DNA of 61,482 nucleotides from Streptomyces griseoluteus (GTDB lineage: Bacteria > Actinomycetota > Actinomycetes > Streptomycetales > Streptomycetaceae). This document shows, piece after piece, positions 8,015 to 16,820 of this stretch. Within the stretch, counting starts at the first letter, position 1, and every line of letters starts with the position of its first letter. The notes beneath the pieces were generated by a model, which worked only from the letters and a program-made list of their open reading frames with translations, did not search any database and had not been told where the DNA came from. A program made the translations under genes and the position numbers. The stretch lies in contig JOBE01000066.1 in NCBI GenBank assembly GCA_000717735.1, positions 1 through 61,482 of the forward strand, read 5' to 3'.

Positions 8015-8236
8015 ATGCGCATCCGCATGAGGATCAAGATCTCCGGCACCCGCGACGGCGTGGAGTGGCCGGACAAGGGCGGCTTCGTCGACCTGCCGGA
8101 CGAGGAGGCTGCTCAGCTGCTTCGCGACCGCGTGGCCGAGCCGTTGCCCGCGCTGCCTGTCGAGGAGACGGCCACAGCTGCGGACGACGCTGAGCAGGCG
8201 GCACCGGCGCGACGCCGGACGCAGGCCAAGAAGTAG
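8015..8236 (+). CDS. 73-aa hypothetical head-region protein
   Basis: A small protein behind a strong RBS (GAAGGAGGTG). The N-terminus is a basic strand (MRIRMRIKISGTRDG) with GGFVDLPDEEAAQLL, and the C-terminus is a flexible tail rich in Ala, Thr and basic residues (ARRRTQAKK). Its layout resembles the 64-aa gene product at 9295-9489: a short beta domain with a target such as capsid or tail tube, then a lysine-rich tail. The position between capsid and connector genes suggests a head accessory protein. No specific family is claimed. Confidence 0.65.
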   Translation: MRIRMRIKISGTRDGVEWPDKGGFVDLPDEEAAQLLRDRVAEPLPALPVEETATAADDAEQAAPARRRTQAKK

Positions 8237-8242
8237 GCGGCG

Positions 8243-8794
8243 ATGGCGCTCGTGACCCTGGCCGAGGCCAAGGCCCAGCTGGACATCGACACCACCACCC
8301 ACGACACCGAGCTCCAGAAGTACATCGACGCTCTCACCGCGCCGATCGAACGGTACGTGGGGCCGGTGGAGAACCGGTCTGTCTCGGAGGTGATCGAGGG
8401 CAGGTCCTCCACTCTGTGCCTGACAAACGTGCCCGCGGTCTCGCTGACGTCGATCGTCCCCGTTCTCACTGGCGGGCAGGCCATCAACGTGGGTGACGTG
8501 TACCTCGACGGCACCAAGGGCATTGTCCGAAAGCTCGACGGCAGTTCGTTCTGTGGCGGGCTATGGACAGTCACATATACCGCCGGCCGTGGCAGCGTTC
8601 CGGAGACCATCCGCCTTGCTGCGCTGATCCTGCTCCAGCACCTGTGGCGGACGCAGTACGGGGCAGCCCGGGGGAACGTTGGCGGCGGTGACGACTTCGA
8701 CGTGACCGAGCCCATCGTGGGCTGGGGCTACGCGATTCCGAACCGTGTTCTTCAGCTGCTGGAGGCATACAAGGTTCCCCCGGCGGTGGCGTGA
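8243..8794 (+). CDS. Head-tail connector protein, gp6-like
   Basis: A 183-residue protein with the helical start typical of gp6-like connectors (MALVTLAEAKAQLDIDTTTHDTELQKYIDALTAPIERYVG). A beta insertion follows, and then the diagnostic FCGGLWTVTYTAGRGSVPETIRLAALILLQHLWR segment at about residues 107-140. These connectors form the ring under the portal that closes the head and accepts the tail. The ATG at 8243 lies six bases after the previous stop and has a weak RBS, which implies coupling. The stop overlaps the next ATG. Confidence 0.88.
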   Translation: MALVTLAEAKAQLDIDTTTHDTELQKYIDALTAPIERYVGPVENRSVSEVIEGRSSTLCLTNVPAVSLTSIVPVLTGGQAINVGDVYLDGTKGIVRKLDGSSFCGGLWTVTYTAGRGSVPETIRLAALILLQHLWRTQYGAARGNVGGGDDFDVTEPIVGWGYAIPNRVLQLLEAYKVPPAVA

Positions 8795-9264
8795 TGGCGA
8801 CGACTTCCCGTGTCCCTGCCGCTGTAGCTGCGCTGCTGGAAATCCTGCGTGCGGCGCCGTCCCTCGCCTCCGTACGGATCTGTGACGGGCCGCCGTCGAC
8901 GAACCTGACCGAGAGGGATGTCCTGTACGTCGGGTGGCAGCCCAACGGCGACAACGCGGTCAGCCTCGTGCAGGACTTCAACGCGGCCGGCGCCCGAACG
9001 CGCGATGAGGACTTCATCATTGCTGGGTACGTCGAGTCCCGGGGCGGCGACAAGGACATGTCGTTCCGCCGTACCCGGGTGTTCGAGATCCTCGCGACCG
9101 TCGAATCCGAACTGCGCGCCACCAACGTGGCCCCGGGCGCCCCGACGCTGAGCGGCACCGTTTTGTGGGCGCACCTGACGGCGGGCGACCTGTCACAGGA
9201 ACAGAGCAACGACGGAGCGCTCGCAGGGCTGAACTTCTCTGTCTCCTGCCGCGCCCGTATCTGA
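8794..9264 (+). CDS. Probable tail terminator / neck protein
   Basis: A 156-residue protein with a helical opening (VPAAVAALLEILRAAPSLASVRIC) and a mixed beta body (DVLYVGWQPNGDNAVSLVQDF, EDFIIAGYVESRGG). This arrangement is typical of tail-terminator proteins that cap the tail tube at its head-proximal end. The gene lies between the connector and the tail tube gene, the canonical position. The ATG at 8794 overlaps the upstream stop (TGATG); a GTG three bases earlier is the alternative start. Assignment is from position and fold-like pattern rather than a strong motif. Confidence 0.6.
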   Translation: MATTSRVPAAVAALLEILRAAPSLASVRICDGPPSTNLTERDVLYVGWQPNGDNAVSLVQDFNAAGARTRDEDFIIAGYVESRGGDKDMSFRRTRVFEILATVESELRATNVAPGAPTLSGTVLWAHLTAGDLSQEQSNDGALAGLNFSVSCRARI

Positions 9265-9294
9265 ACCACCCCATCCCACCTGAGGAGTACAGCC

Positions 9295-9489
9295 ATGGCG
9301 CGTGTGCGCTTCCTGGGGCCGCAGCCGGTCACCGTGCCGGAGCTCGGTTCCCGGGCCGTCCACCCCGATGAGATCGTCACTGTCCCCGACGACCGCTACG
9401 ACGGCTACGTGTGCCAGGCCGGCACGTGGGAGCCGGTCGAGGAGCCCGGCGTAGCCGCGGCGAAGAAGACCACCAGGAAGGAGAGCTGA
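9295..9489 (+). CDS. 64-aa hypothetical tail-region protein
   Basis: A small protein behind a CTGAGGAG ribosome site. It forms a compact beta-rich unit (MARVRFLGPQPVTVPELGSRAVHPDEIVTVP) with a tryptophan-containing strand (YVCQAGTWEPVEEP) and a basic tail (AAKKTTRKES). Small proteins of this layout often precede tail tube genes in actinophages. It ends two bases before the tube gene ATG. The function is unknown. Confidence 0.65.
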   Translation: MARVRFLGPQPVTVPELGSRAVHPDEIVTVPDDRYDGYVCQAGTWEPVEEPGVAAAKKTTRKES

Positions 9490-9490
9490 C

Positions 9491-10477
9491 ATGGCGATCG
9501 GATCCGGTCTCGGCGCTCAGCTCGGTATTGCGGCCGAGGTGACGTACGGCAGCTACGTGGCGCCGACGAAGTTCGTCGAGTTCACGAAGGCGGGCCTGCA
9601 GCTCAAGAAGACCACCGCGCAGAGCGCTGGGATCGCGGCGGGGCGGCTGCTGCCTCTGGGGTCGCGGCGTGTGGTGACGCAGCGGCAGGCGTCGGGCGGT
9701 CTCGGCCTGGAGGTCACCACCAAGCACATGGGCCTGCTGCTGCAGACGTTGATGGGGACGACGGTGACCCCGGTGCAGCAGGGCGCGACATCGGCGTACC
9801 TGCAGACGCACACCCTGGCGGATACGGCAGGCAAGAGCCTGTCGGTGCAGGTCGGCATGCCGCTCACCACGGGCACGGTGGTCCGCAAGAACTTCCTCGG
9901 CTGCAAGATCACGTCGGGTGAGTTCGCGTGTGGCGTCGGGGAGATGCTCGTGTCGACGTTCGAGTTCGACTCGAAGAACGTCGAGGAGACGTCGGCACTC
10001 GCGGCCGCTTCGTACCCGGCGATGAGCGTCTTCCACTTCGGTCAGATGGGTCTCAGGGTCGGCGCGTACGGGGCTGAGGTGGCCGCGGACGGCATCCGGA
10101 AGGTCAGTGTGAAGGTGGAGCGACCGCAGGCCACCGAGCGGTTTTACGCTGGCGCGGACGGCCTGAAGGCTGAGCCGATCACGAACGACCAGATCAAGAT
10201 CACGGGCACGATTGAGATGGACTACGTCTCGGCCGCCTTCGACGATCTCCACACCAGCGATGCCGGCACTTCCCTTGTCTGGGAGTTCGTAGGCAGCAAC
10301 ATCGAGTCGACGTTCGACGAGACGTTCCGCATCGTCCTGCCCGAGGTCCACTTCGACGACGCTCCCCCGACGGTCGACGGCCCCGACGTCATCAAGCCGA
10401 CTCTGACGTTCACGGCCGTGTACGACGGCACGAACCAGCCGCGCATCGAGTACATGAGCTCGGACGTCACGCTCTGA
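9491..10477 (+). CDS. Major tail tube protein
   Basis: A 328-residue protein that polymerises into the non-contractile tail tube. The N-terminus (GSGLGAQLGIAAEVTYGSYVAPTKFVEF) matches the start of many actinophage tube proteins, and long beta-rich stretches follow, including TGTIEMDYVSAAFDDLH and LTFTAVYDGTNQPRIEY. The position between neck genes and the tape-measure chaperone is canonical. The RBS AAGGAGAG lies at the end of the preceding gene. No decoration domain at the C-terminus is obvious. Confidence 0.85.
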   Translation: MAIGSGLGAQLGIAAEVTYGSYVAPTKFVEFTKAGLQLKKTTAQSAGIAAGRLLPLGSRRVVTQRQASGGLGLEVTTKHMGLLLQTLMGTTVTPVQQGATSAYLQTHTLADTAGKSLSVQVGMPLTTGTVVRKNFLGCKITSGEFACGVGEMLVSTFEFDSKNVEETSALAAASYPAMSVFHFGQMGLRVGAYGAEVAADGIRKVSVKVERPQATERFYAGADGLKAEPITNDQIKITGTIEMDYVSAAFDDLHTSDAGTSLVWEFVGSNIESTFDETFRIVLPEVHFDDAPPTVDGPDVIKPTLTFTAVYDGTNQPRIEYMSSDVTL

Positions 10478-10489
10478 CGGAGGTGTCCC

Positions 10490-10999
10490 GTGGCCGGATC
10501 CGTTCAGATCACCGGAACGGGGCAGCTCATTGAGTTGTCCCGGCGCCTCAACTCTGCTGGCGGTCCACGGCTGCGGCAGAACATGCAGCGCCGGATCCGT
10601 CGCGCGGCGGAGCCGATGCGCAACGACGTGCAGCAGACGATCCGTACGTTGCCCATTCGGTCTGACGCGGCCAAGTCCCGGGGTGGCCCGTCACCGACGA
10701 ACCGCCCCCTGCGGGCAAAGATTGCCGAGGCGGTTCGACTGTCGGTGCGGACCAGCGGCAACCCCGGGGCCCGGGTCTGGATCGACCGCTCTGCACTTCC
10801 GTCCGACATACGGAACATGCCGTGGGTCATGAACTCGGCAAACGGTCGGATCCGGCACCCGGTGTTCGGGAACAAGCGTCGCTGGGCGTCACAGTGGACG
10901 ACCCCCCTGTGGTGGGAAAAGACCGTCCGCCAGCACACCCCCCGCATGACCGCCGAGGTCGCGCGGGTCCTCGACGATGTCCGCCGCCAGATCACCTAG
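10490..10999 (+). CDS. Minor tail/neck protein, HK97 gp10-like
   Basis: A 169-residue, strongly basic protein. The first half, with paired arginines and a long helix (LRQNMQRRIRRAAEPMRNDVQQTI), resembles HK97 gp10-type tail-completion proteins. The C-terminal part RHPVFGNKRRWASQW, followed by a long helix, is the segment I find most diagnostic (family members often have an H-P-V-F-G motif there). It begins with GTG after a GACGGAGGTG RBS. In many phages this gene lies before the tube gene; here it follows it, a minor shuffling of the module. Confidence 0.7.
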   Translation: MAGSVQITGTGQLIELSRRLNSAGGPRLRQNMQRRIRRAAEPMRNDVQQTIRTLPIRSDAAKSRGGPSPTNRPLRAKIAEAVRLSVRTSGNPGARVWIDRSALPSDIRNMPWVMNSANGRIRHPVFGNKRRWASQWTTPLWWEKTVRQHTPRMTAEVARVLDDVRRQIT

Positions 11000-11008
11000 G
11001 AGAACCCG

Positions 11009-11479
11009 TTGATCATCGTCTACACCCCCGACGGCGGGGAGCCGGAGCGGTACGACGCCCGCAGCCTGCGGGTATCGGAGACGGTCATCGCAGCCCGCAC
11101 CGTGGACCGAACCTGGCCCGACCTGAAGAACAAGCTGAACGATGACCTCGAGGCCATGCGCGTTGTGGCCTGGGTCATCGCCCAGCGCAGGCAGCCGACG
11201 CTGCGGTACGGCGACTTCGACCCCGGGATCGAGGAGCTGACCGTCCGCCTCGACAGGGACGAGGTGACCCGGTGGGCGGAGGCGACCGCCGGCTTCGCGT
11301 GGATGGAGGCGAACGCCACCCCGGAGACAGTCGCTGCGGCCATGCGAGTCATCCCGCCGCTGGCGGACGACCGCGAGCATGCGGAGGCCGTGGTCGAGCG
11401 TCTGGCTGCCGAGCGCCCAAAAGACCAAGCCGCGAACCAGACCGAGTCGAGCGACCAGAGCGAGACACCTGCGAGCTGA
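11009..11479 (+). CDS. Tail assembly chaperone, short form (gpG-like)
   Basis: A 156-residue protein starting at TTG 11009 behind CTAGGAG. It sits immediately upstream of the tape measure gene, where siphoviruses encode the G/GT pair of tail assembly chaperones that wrap the tape measure protein. The sequence is mostly helical, with a conserved-looking core (LRYGDFDPGIEELTVRLDRDEVTRWAEATAGFAWMEA) and an acidic, disordered C-terminus. This form is made when ribosomes do not slip at the CCCAAAA site; the last 18 residues (from codon 139) are specific to it. Confidence 0.8.
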   Translation: MIIVYTPDGGEPERYDARSLRVSETVIAARTVDRTWPDLKNKLNDDLEAMRVVAWVIAQRRQPTLRYGDFDPGIEELTVRLDRDEVTRWAEATAGFAWMEANATPETVAAAMRVIPPLADDREHAEAVVERLAAERPKDQAANQTESSDQSETPAS

Positions 11480-11619
11480 GGCAGGAGTACCTCGGCCTGT
11501 TCGCCCACCTCCTCCACATCCCGCCCGCCCAGGTCGACGACCTCCTCGTCGAGGACTTTGAGTCCCTCGTCGTGTGGATCGACCAGCACGAGGCCCAGCA
11601 GCAGACCGGAGGTGAATGA
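11009..11619 (+). CDS. Tail assembly chaperone, -1 frameshift fusion (gpGT-like)
   Basis: The second chaperone product is reached by a -1 slip at 11416-11422. Reading the first 138 codons and then continuing in the -1 frame from 11422 gives a 203-residue fusion that ends at TGA 11617-11619. The extension includes EYLGLFAHLLHIPPAQVDDL and LVVWIDQHEAQQQ, a helical T domain like those of other phages. The T region has no good independent start, and its stop overlaps the tape-measure ATG. The frameshift is inferred from the slippery site and the overlap layout. Confidence 0.8.
11416..11422 (+). promoter_or_regulatory. Programmed -1 frameshift slippery site CCCAAAA
   Basis: In the zero frame the site reads C CCA AAA: codons CCA at 11417-11419 and AAA at 11420-11422. 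This fits the X XXY YYZ rule for simultaneous slippage, so both tRNAs can re-pair in the -1 frame as CCC and AAA. The -1 frame is open from upstream of the site to 11619, while the zero frame stops at 11477-11479. Confidence 0.85.
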
Positions 11620-14438
11620 CCGTGGCGGAGCGGTTGACGTTCGTGTTGGAGGGCCGGGATCAGCTGTCCCGTGTCCTCGGCCACGCTGGGGAGTCTGCGG
11701 ACCGTCTGCGGCAGTCCATGGAGGACGCGGCCGACGGGTCTGGGCAGGCGCTTCTTACCCTCACGCAGGACGCTGACGGCCGGTTGCGGGACATGGAGGG
11801 CCGGTTCCTGTCGGCGGGGGACGCGGCTGCGCTGATGGCGACCCGCACTGGGGACCTTGCCCGGCCGACCACGACGTGGGCGGAGGCCGCGGATAGGGCT
11901 GGGGTCGCGGGCGAGGCGTTCAAGAAGTCGCTGATCTCCCTGGCCCCGGCCGCGATCCCGGCTGCCGCGTCGCTGGCGCCGATCGCGCCGGCTGTCCTCG
12001 CAGGTGCGGCCGCGGCGGGCGTGTTCGCGCTCGCGCTCGGCAAGCAGATGTCGGCGATGTCGGATGCGGCGAAGGCCGAGGAGAAGTACGCCGCTGCCGT
12101 CGAAGAGTCCGGCGCCACGTCAGAGGCTGCGATCAAGGCGCAGACCGCATACGCGAAGCAGATGGCTCAGCTGCCGCCGGCGACCCGGCAGGCCGCGGCC
12201 GCGCTGTCGGTGTTCAAGGACGAGTACCAGGAGTGGTCGGACAGTCTGGCCACCGACACCATGACGCCGGTGGTCCACGGCCTGGCTGCGATGCAGGGCA
12301 TTCTGCCGAAGCTGACGCCGATGGTGAAGGGCTTCGCCGGCGAGCTGGACCGCACGGTCACCCTCGCAGCCGGCGGGGTCGCCAGCCCGGGGTTCGACGC
12401 GTTCGCCCAGAGGATGGGGGCGTTCTCCACCGGGGTGATGGAGGACGTCAACGACGGCCTGGTGACGTTCCTGCGGACGCTCGACACCGATGCGGTCGGG
12501 CAGGGCGTGGGCGAGTTCCTGGCCTGGGCCCGCGAGCAGGGCCCGGTCGTCGGCGACATCATGCGCAACCTCGCGGGGACTCTCATCAATGTGCTGGAGG
12601 CCAGCTCCGACCTCGGCGTCAGCATGCTCCAGGTCGTCGGCGTGCTGTCCGAGCTGGCGGCCGCGGTCCCACCGGAGATGATCTCGACGCTGCTGCAGCT
12701 CGCCATTGCGATCAAGGTCGTAAACCTGGCAGCGGCCGGCGGGCTTGCGGCGCGTACTGCGATCGCCGCCCTGGGCACGCAGCTGGTGACGATGCGAACC
12801 GCGGCGGCCGCTGCTCCTGGGCCGCTGGCCGCAGCAGGCGCCGCGATCGGCACCCTGTCGCGGACGGCGAAGCTGGCCATCGCGGGCACAGGGATCGGCC
12901 TGCTGATCATCGCTCTGTCGGAACTGTCGGCTGGGGCGGAGCAGGCGCCGCCGGACGTCGACAAGCTGACCGGCTCGCTGAAGCAGCTCGGCGCCACCGG
13001 CAAGACCACGGGTGAGGCGGCACGCGCGTTCGGCTCCGACCTCGGCGGCCTGTACGACAAGGTCCGCTCGCTGACCGACCCCAGCACCACCGACCAGGTG
13101 CAACAGTTCATCGTGTCCCTCGGTGGTCTGGCCACATGGGATTCCACCCCGGTCAAGCAGGCCACGGAGAACATCAACGCCATCGACAAGGCGCTGGCGT
13201 CACTCGTCTCCAGCGGCAACTCCGACCTCGCGGCGGCCGCGGCCCGACGGCTGTCGGAGGAGTACGTCAAGGGCGGCGGTACAGCCGAGGAGTTCACAGG
13301 CGAACTCGACGACTACGACACCGCGCTGCAGAACTCCCGGTTCGAGCAGGAGCTCGCGGCTGACGCGATGGGCCTGTACGGCCGGCAGGCGCAGGAGACG
13401 AAGGCCAAGCTCGACGCGCAGAAGCAGAGCGCGGACGGCCTGCGGCAGGCCCTGTTCGCGCTGAGCAACGTCAACCGGGACGCCACCGGCGCCATGAGTG
13501 ACTACGAGGCTGCGGTCGACGCTGCGACGAAGGCCGCCCAGGACAACGGCCGGTCGCTGCGGATGGTCAACGGCGTACTGGATCTCAACTCGGACAAGGC
13601 GCGTGCCAACGATGCCGCTCTGCGTGACCTGGCGGCCAAGACCGAAGCCGCCGCAGCAGCTGCTGATGAGCAGGGGAAGTCGAACGAGTACGTCAACGGC
13701 GTCCTCGACAAGGGCAAGAAGCAGCTCGTCGACCATGCCGGGAAGATGGGTCTCGACAAGGCGGCCGCCGAGGCGCTCGCCAGGTCCTACCTTGCGATCC
13801 CCGAGCGGACGATCCGTACGCGCGGCAACATCGAGGACCTGCGCGCCAAGCTCGACTCGGCGAAGTCGCTGCTGAAGAAGGTGCCGGACTCCCGCAAGGC
13901 TGCGGTTCGGGCGAACATCTCCCAGCTGGAGGCTGAAGTCGCGCGGGCGGAACGGCTGCTCAGCGGCATCCCTGACGAGCGGGTCGGCGTCGGGATCTAC
14001 CTGCAGGCGACGTCGTGGGATCAGGACGCGAACGGTGTTCCCGACGCCATCCAGGGCCGCGCGTCTGGCGGCATGGTCGGGTTCCCTGGCGGTGGCGCGG
14101 TTCGGGGTCCGGGGACGTCGACGTCGGACAGCATCCTGACCCGCCTGTCCAACGGCGAGTACGTGGTGCGGGCGGCGGCGGTGGTGAAGTACGGGCAGCC
14201 GTTCCTCGACGCGGTGAATCAGGGCCGTCTGGATGTGGCGTCGGCGGTGCCGGCGGGTGTGGCTGCGCGAGCGCCGCAGCCTGGCCGGGCTGCAGGGGCT
14301 GCCTCGCAGGTGGCCGTGAACAACTACCACTTCACAGTGCAGGGGGCGGTCGATCCAGTGTCGACGGCGAAGCAGATCCGGACGCTGCTGTTGAAGGACA
14401 AGCGCACCAACGGCGGGAAGGGGCTGGGCATCGGATGA
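11616..14438 (+). CDS. Tape measure protein
   Basis: The longest prophage gene product in the window (940 residues). It sets tail length and is ejected ahead of the DNA. It begins VAERLTFVLEGRDQLSRVL, a usual actinophage start. It has hydrophobic membrane-spanning segments at about residues 110-150 (LAPAAIPAAASLAPIAPAVLAGAAAAG) and 410-440 (LAIAGTGIGLLIIALSEL), and long alanine-rich coiled-coil stretches such as RDLAAKTEAAAAAADEQG. At about 0.15 nm per residue the tail would be near 140 nm, the ordinary siphovirus range. The ATG overlaps the chaperone stop and the stop overlaps the next ATG. Confidence 0.95.
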   Translation: MTVAERLTFVLEGRDQLSRVLGHAGESADRLRQSMEDAADGSGQALLTLTQDADGRLRDMEGRFLSAGDAAALMATRTGDLARPTTTWAEAADRAGVAGEAFKKSLISLAPAAIPAAASLAPIAPAVLAGAAAAGVFALALGKQMSAMSDAAKAEEKYAAAVEESGATSEAAIKAQTAYAKQMAQLPPATRQAAAALSVFKDEYQEWSDSLATDTMTPVVHGLAAMQGILPKLTPMVKGFAGELDRTVTLAAGGVASPGFDAFAQRMGAFSTGVMEDVNDGLVTFLRTLDTDAVGQGVGEFLAWAREQGPVVGDIMRNLAGTLINVLEASSDLGVSMLQVVGVLSELAAAVPPEMISTLLQLAIAIKVVNLAAAGGLAARTAIAALGTQLVTMRTAAAAAPGPLAAAGAAIGTLSRTAKLAIAGTGIGLLIIALSELSAGAEQAPPDVDKLTGSLKQLGATGKTTGEAARAFGSDLGGLYDKVRSLTDPSTTDQVQQFIVSLGGLATWDSTPVKQATENINAIDKALASLVSSGNSDLAAAAARRLSEEYVKGGGTAEEFTGELDDYDTALQNSRFEQELAADAMGLYGRQAQETKAKLDAQKQSADGLRQALFALSNVNRDATGAMSDYEAAVDAATKAAQDNGRSLRMVNGVLDLNSDKARANDAALRDLAAKTEAAAAAADEQGKSNEYVNGVLDKGKKQLVDHAGKMGLDKAAAEALARSYLAIPERTIRTRGNIEDLRAKLDSAKSLLKKVPDSRKAAVRANISQLEAEVARAERLLSGIPDERVGVGIYLQATSWDQDANGVPDAIQGRASGGMVGFPGGGAVRGPGTSTSDSILTRLSNGEYVVRAAAVVKYGQPFLDAVNQGRLDVASAVPAGVAARAPQPGRAAGAASQVAVNNYHFTVQGAVDPVSTAKQIRTLLLKDKRTNGGKGLGIG

Positions 14439-16810
14439 GCAGAGTGACGGTCGAGGCGGGGTTCGGGTACTCGCCGATCGCGACGGACATCGTGTGGACG
14501 GACATCACCCGGTACGTCACGCTGTCCGACTCCGAGGGGATCTTCATCACCCGGGGCGCGGCGGATGAGTTGTCGGACACTCAGACCGGCACCCTGTCGG
14601 TGGACCTCGACAACGCGGACGGCCGGTTCACCCCGGGCAACGCGTCGTCTCCGTACAGCCCCAACGTGCGGAGGAACACGCCGGTCCGGGTACTGGTGAC
14701 AACGCTGACCGGGAAGAACTGGCTGGCCGGCGGTTCGTCGTTCGAGTCGGACTCCCATGGCTGGGTGGCGACCCCGGGGGACGCGCCGCAGGCCTACGGC
14801 CGGGACGCCGCCCATCACCTGGCCGGATCGTTCGGCATGAAGGTCACCTGGACGGGAGTGAACACCGGCGGCGGCCTGCAGTCCACGGTGTACGGGCTGA
14901 AGATCGGCACGCAGTACACGGCCTCGGCCTACGTGTACGTGCCGGCCGGGTCGCCTGCGGTGGTCATCAAGTGCGGCGGCGTCACGTCGGCGGCGTCGAC
15001 GGTGACGGATGCGTTCGAGCGGCTGTCGGTGACGTGGACGACAACGTCGGCGGTGGCCACGCTGCAGCTCACGTCGGCGTCGTCTCCGCCTGCGGCCGGG
15101 ACGATGGTGTGGATGGACCAGGCGCAGGTGGAGGAGTCCGCCACGGTGACGTCGTGGTCGTCGTCGATCGCCCGCTACCACCAGCGGTTCTTCGGCATGG
15201 TCACATCGTGGCCGATGGGCTGGGAAGGCCTCCAGTCTGAGGCGCAGCTCGTCGCGTCGGACATGCTGAAGTGGACGTCGCGGCGGCCGGCGCTGGGTCC
15301 GATGGTGGTGGAGGAGATTCAGGGCGACGGGGCGAAGCTGTACTACCCGCTGTCCGAGCCGGAGGGCAGCATGTCGGGCGGTGACCAGTCTGGCTACTCA
15401 CGACCGTCGATGACGATCCAGCAGTCCGGCACCGGCGGCGCGCTCACGTTCGGCGTCGGAACGGGAGCCCCGTCGGACGGCCTGCCCGCTCCACTGTTCG
15501 AACCTGCGTCGACATCGGACGGCAAGAGCCTGCAGTGCACCGTGTCGCCGCGGCTCACGTCTGCCGGAGCCGAGGGCGAGGTGATTCCCGGGGATCAGGT
15601 GTACGAGTGCTGGTTCAACACGGGCACCACCGGCAGGGTGTTCATGAAGTGGGCCCGAGGATCCGCGCCCGCCTTCGACAACGGGATCTACTTCAAGCTG
15701 GAGTCCGGCACGGGCAAGCTGCAGGTCGTGGAGTACTCGACCTTCGGGTCGACGACGCTCACCGCCGCAACTCCGAACCTCGCCAACTCGCAGCCTCACC
15801 ACTTCGTGTGGGACGAGGAGTCCGGGGACGTGTGGGTCGACGGCGTCCAGTACGCCATAGGCACCGGCGTCCACACGGACATGCTGCTGCTGACCGTCGG
15901 CTCGACGGCTGGCTCTCCGTTTTTTTCCGACCCGGGCAGCCAGCACTGGGTGGGCACGGTCAGCCATGTTGCCGCGTACGTGCGCAACGGGGCCGACGGC
16001 CCGGGTCCCTCGATCGCGGACATCGTCGACCACTACCAGGCCGGTCTTGACGGCCACGAGGGCGAGACGGCAGACGCCCGTATGACGCGCCTCGCGTCGT
16101 ACGTACGGATCCCTGGGGTGACCGCGTCGGGCACGTTCTCCACGGTGGCGTCACAGGGCCAGCTCGGCTCGTCTCCGCTGTCGCACATCCGGGATGTGGA
16201 GCGTACGGAAGGCGGCCGGCTGTTCGCCGACCGAGCGTCCGCGAACCTGGTGTTCCAGGCGCGAACGGTCCGGTACAACCCGACGCCTGCGGTCAGCCTG
16301 GTGTATGCCGACCTGGAGACCCCCGGCGTGGAGTTCTCCGACGATGACCAGAAGCTGATCAACCTGATCACCGCGTCTCGGCCTGGCGGGGCAACGCAGC
16401 GAATCCAGGACGCCGAGTCGATCAGCCTGTACGGCGTGTACGAGCAGCAGCTCGACGTCCTGAAGACCACGGACGAGTCGGTCGCGGACGCTGCGACGTG
16501 GGCGATCATCCGATATGCCGACCCGCAGCCGGAGATGCGACAGCTCCCGGTTGAGGCATCAACCCTCGGCACCACCACGTACCGGGCGCTGCTCGACATG
16601 GACATCTCCAGCGTGGCGACCGTCACCACCCTGCCCAGCCAGGCCATGGCCGCCACGGTGACCTCCACAGTTGAGGGGTACGTCGAGCGGATCCTGCAGG
16701 GGCGGCACTTCCTGGACTTTCACACGTCTCGCTCCGACACCGACAGCGTGTGGGTCCTCGACGACACCAGCTACTCGGTCCTCGGCACGACTACCCGCCT
16801 CGCCTACTGA
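14435..16810 (+). CDS. Minor tail protein with carbohydrate-binding and LamG-like domains
   Basis: A 791-residue distal tail protein that follows the tape measure gene with an ATGA overlap. The N-terminal 100 residues (TDIVWTDITRYV, GTLSVDLDNADGRFTPGN) match the start of actinophage distal-tail proteins. Next comes a jelly-roll like a CBM4/9 module (about 105-245). A concanavalin/LamG-like region (about 290-530) opens with KLYYPLSEPEGS and includes VFMKWARG and HFVWDEESGDVWVDGVQ. The C-terminal part resembles tail tip proteins that contact the host. The sugar-binding folds suggest it recognises cell-wall glycopolymers; this is inferred from domain patterns. Confidence 0.82.
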   Translation: MSRVTVEAGFGYSPIATDIVWTDITRYVTLSDSEGIFITRGAADELSDTQTGTLSVDLDNADGRFTPGNASSPYSPNVRRNTPVRVLVTTLTGKNWLAGGSSFESDSHGWVATPGDAPQAYGRDAAHHLAGSFGMKVTWTGVNTGGGLQSTVYGLKIGTQYTASAYVYVPAGSPAVVIKCGGVTSAASTVTDAFERLSVTWTTTSAVATLQLTSASSPPAAGTMVWMDQAQVEESATVTSWSSSIARYHQRFFGMVTSWPMGWEGLQSEAQLVASDMLKWTSRRPALGPMVVEEIQGDGAKLYYPLSEPEGSMSGGDQSGYSRPSMTIQQSGTGGALTFGVGTGAPSDGLPAPLFEPASTSDGKSLQCTVSPRLTSAGAEGEVIPGDQVYECWFNTGTTGRVFMKWARGSAPAFDNGIYFKLESGTGKLQVVEYSTFGSTTLTAATPNLANSQPHHFVWDEESGDVWVDGVQYAIGTGVHTDMLLLTVGSTAGSPFFSDPGSQHWVGTVSHVAAYVRNGADGPGPSIADIVDHYQAGLDGHEGETADARMTRLASYVRIPGVTASGTFSTVASQGQLGSSPLSHIRDVERTEGGRLFADRASANLVFQARTVRYNPTPAVSLVYADLETPGVEFSDDDQKLINLITASRPGGATQRIQDAESISLYGVYEQQLDVLKTTDESVADAATWAIIRYADPQPEMRQLPVEASTLGTTTYRALLDMDISSVATVTTLPSQAMAATVTSTVEGYVERILQGRHFLDFHTSRSDTDSVWVLDDTSYSVLGTTTRLAY

Positions 16811-16820
16811 TCGGAGCACA

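Noticed and set aside
6655..8076. Long minus-strand ORF opposite the capsid gene
   Set aside because: Arg/Gly/Val-rich antisense shadow of a well-identified HK97 capsid gene.
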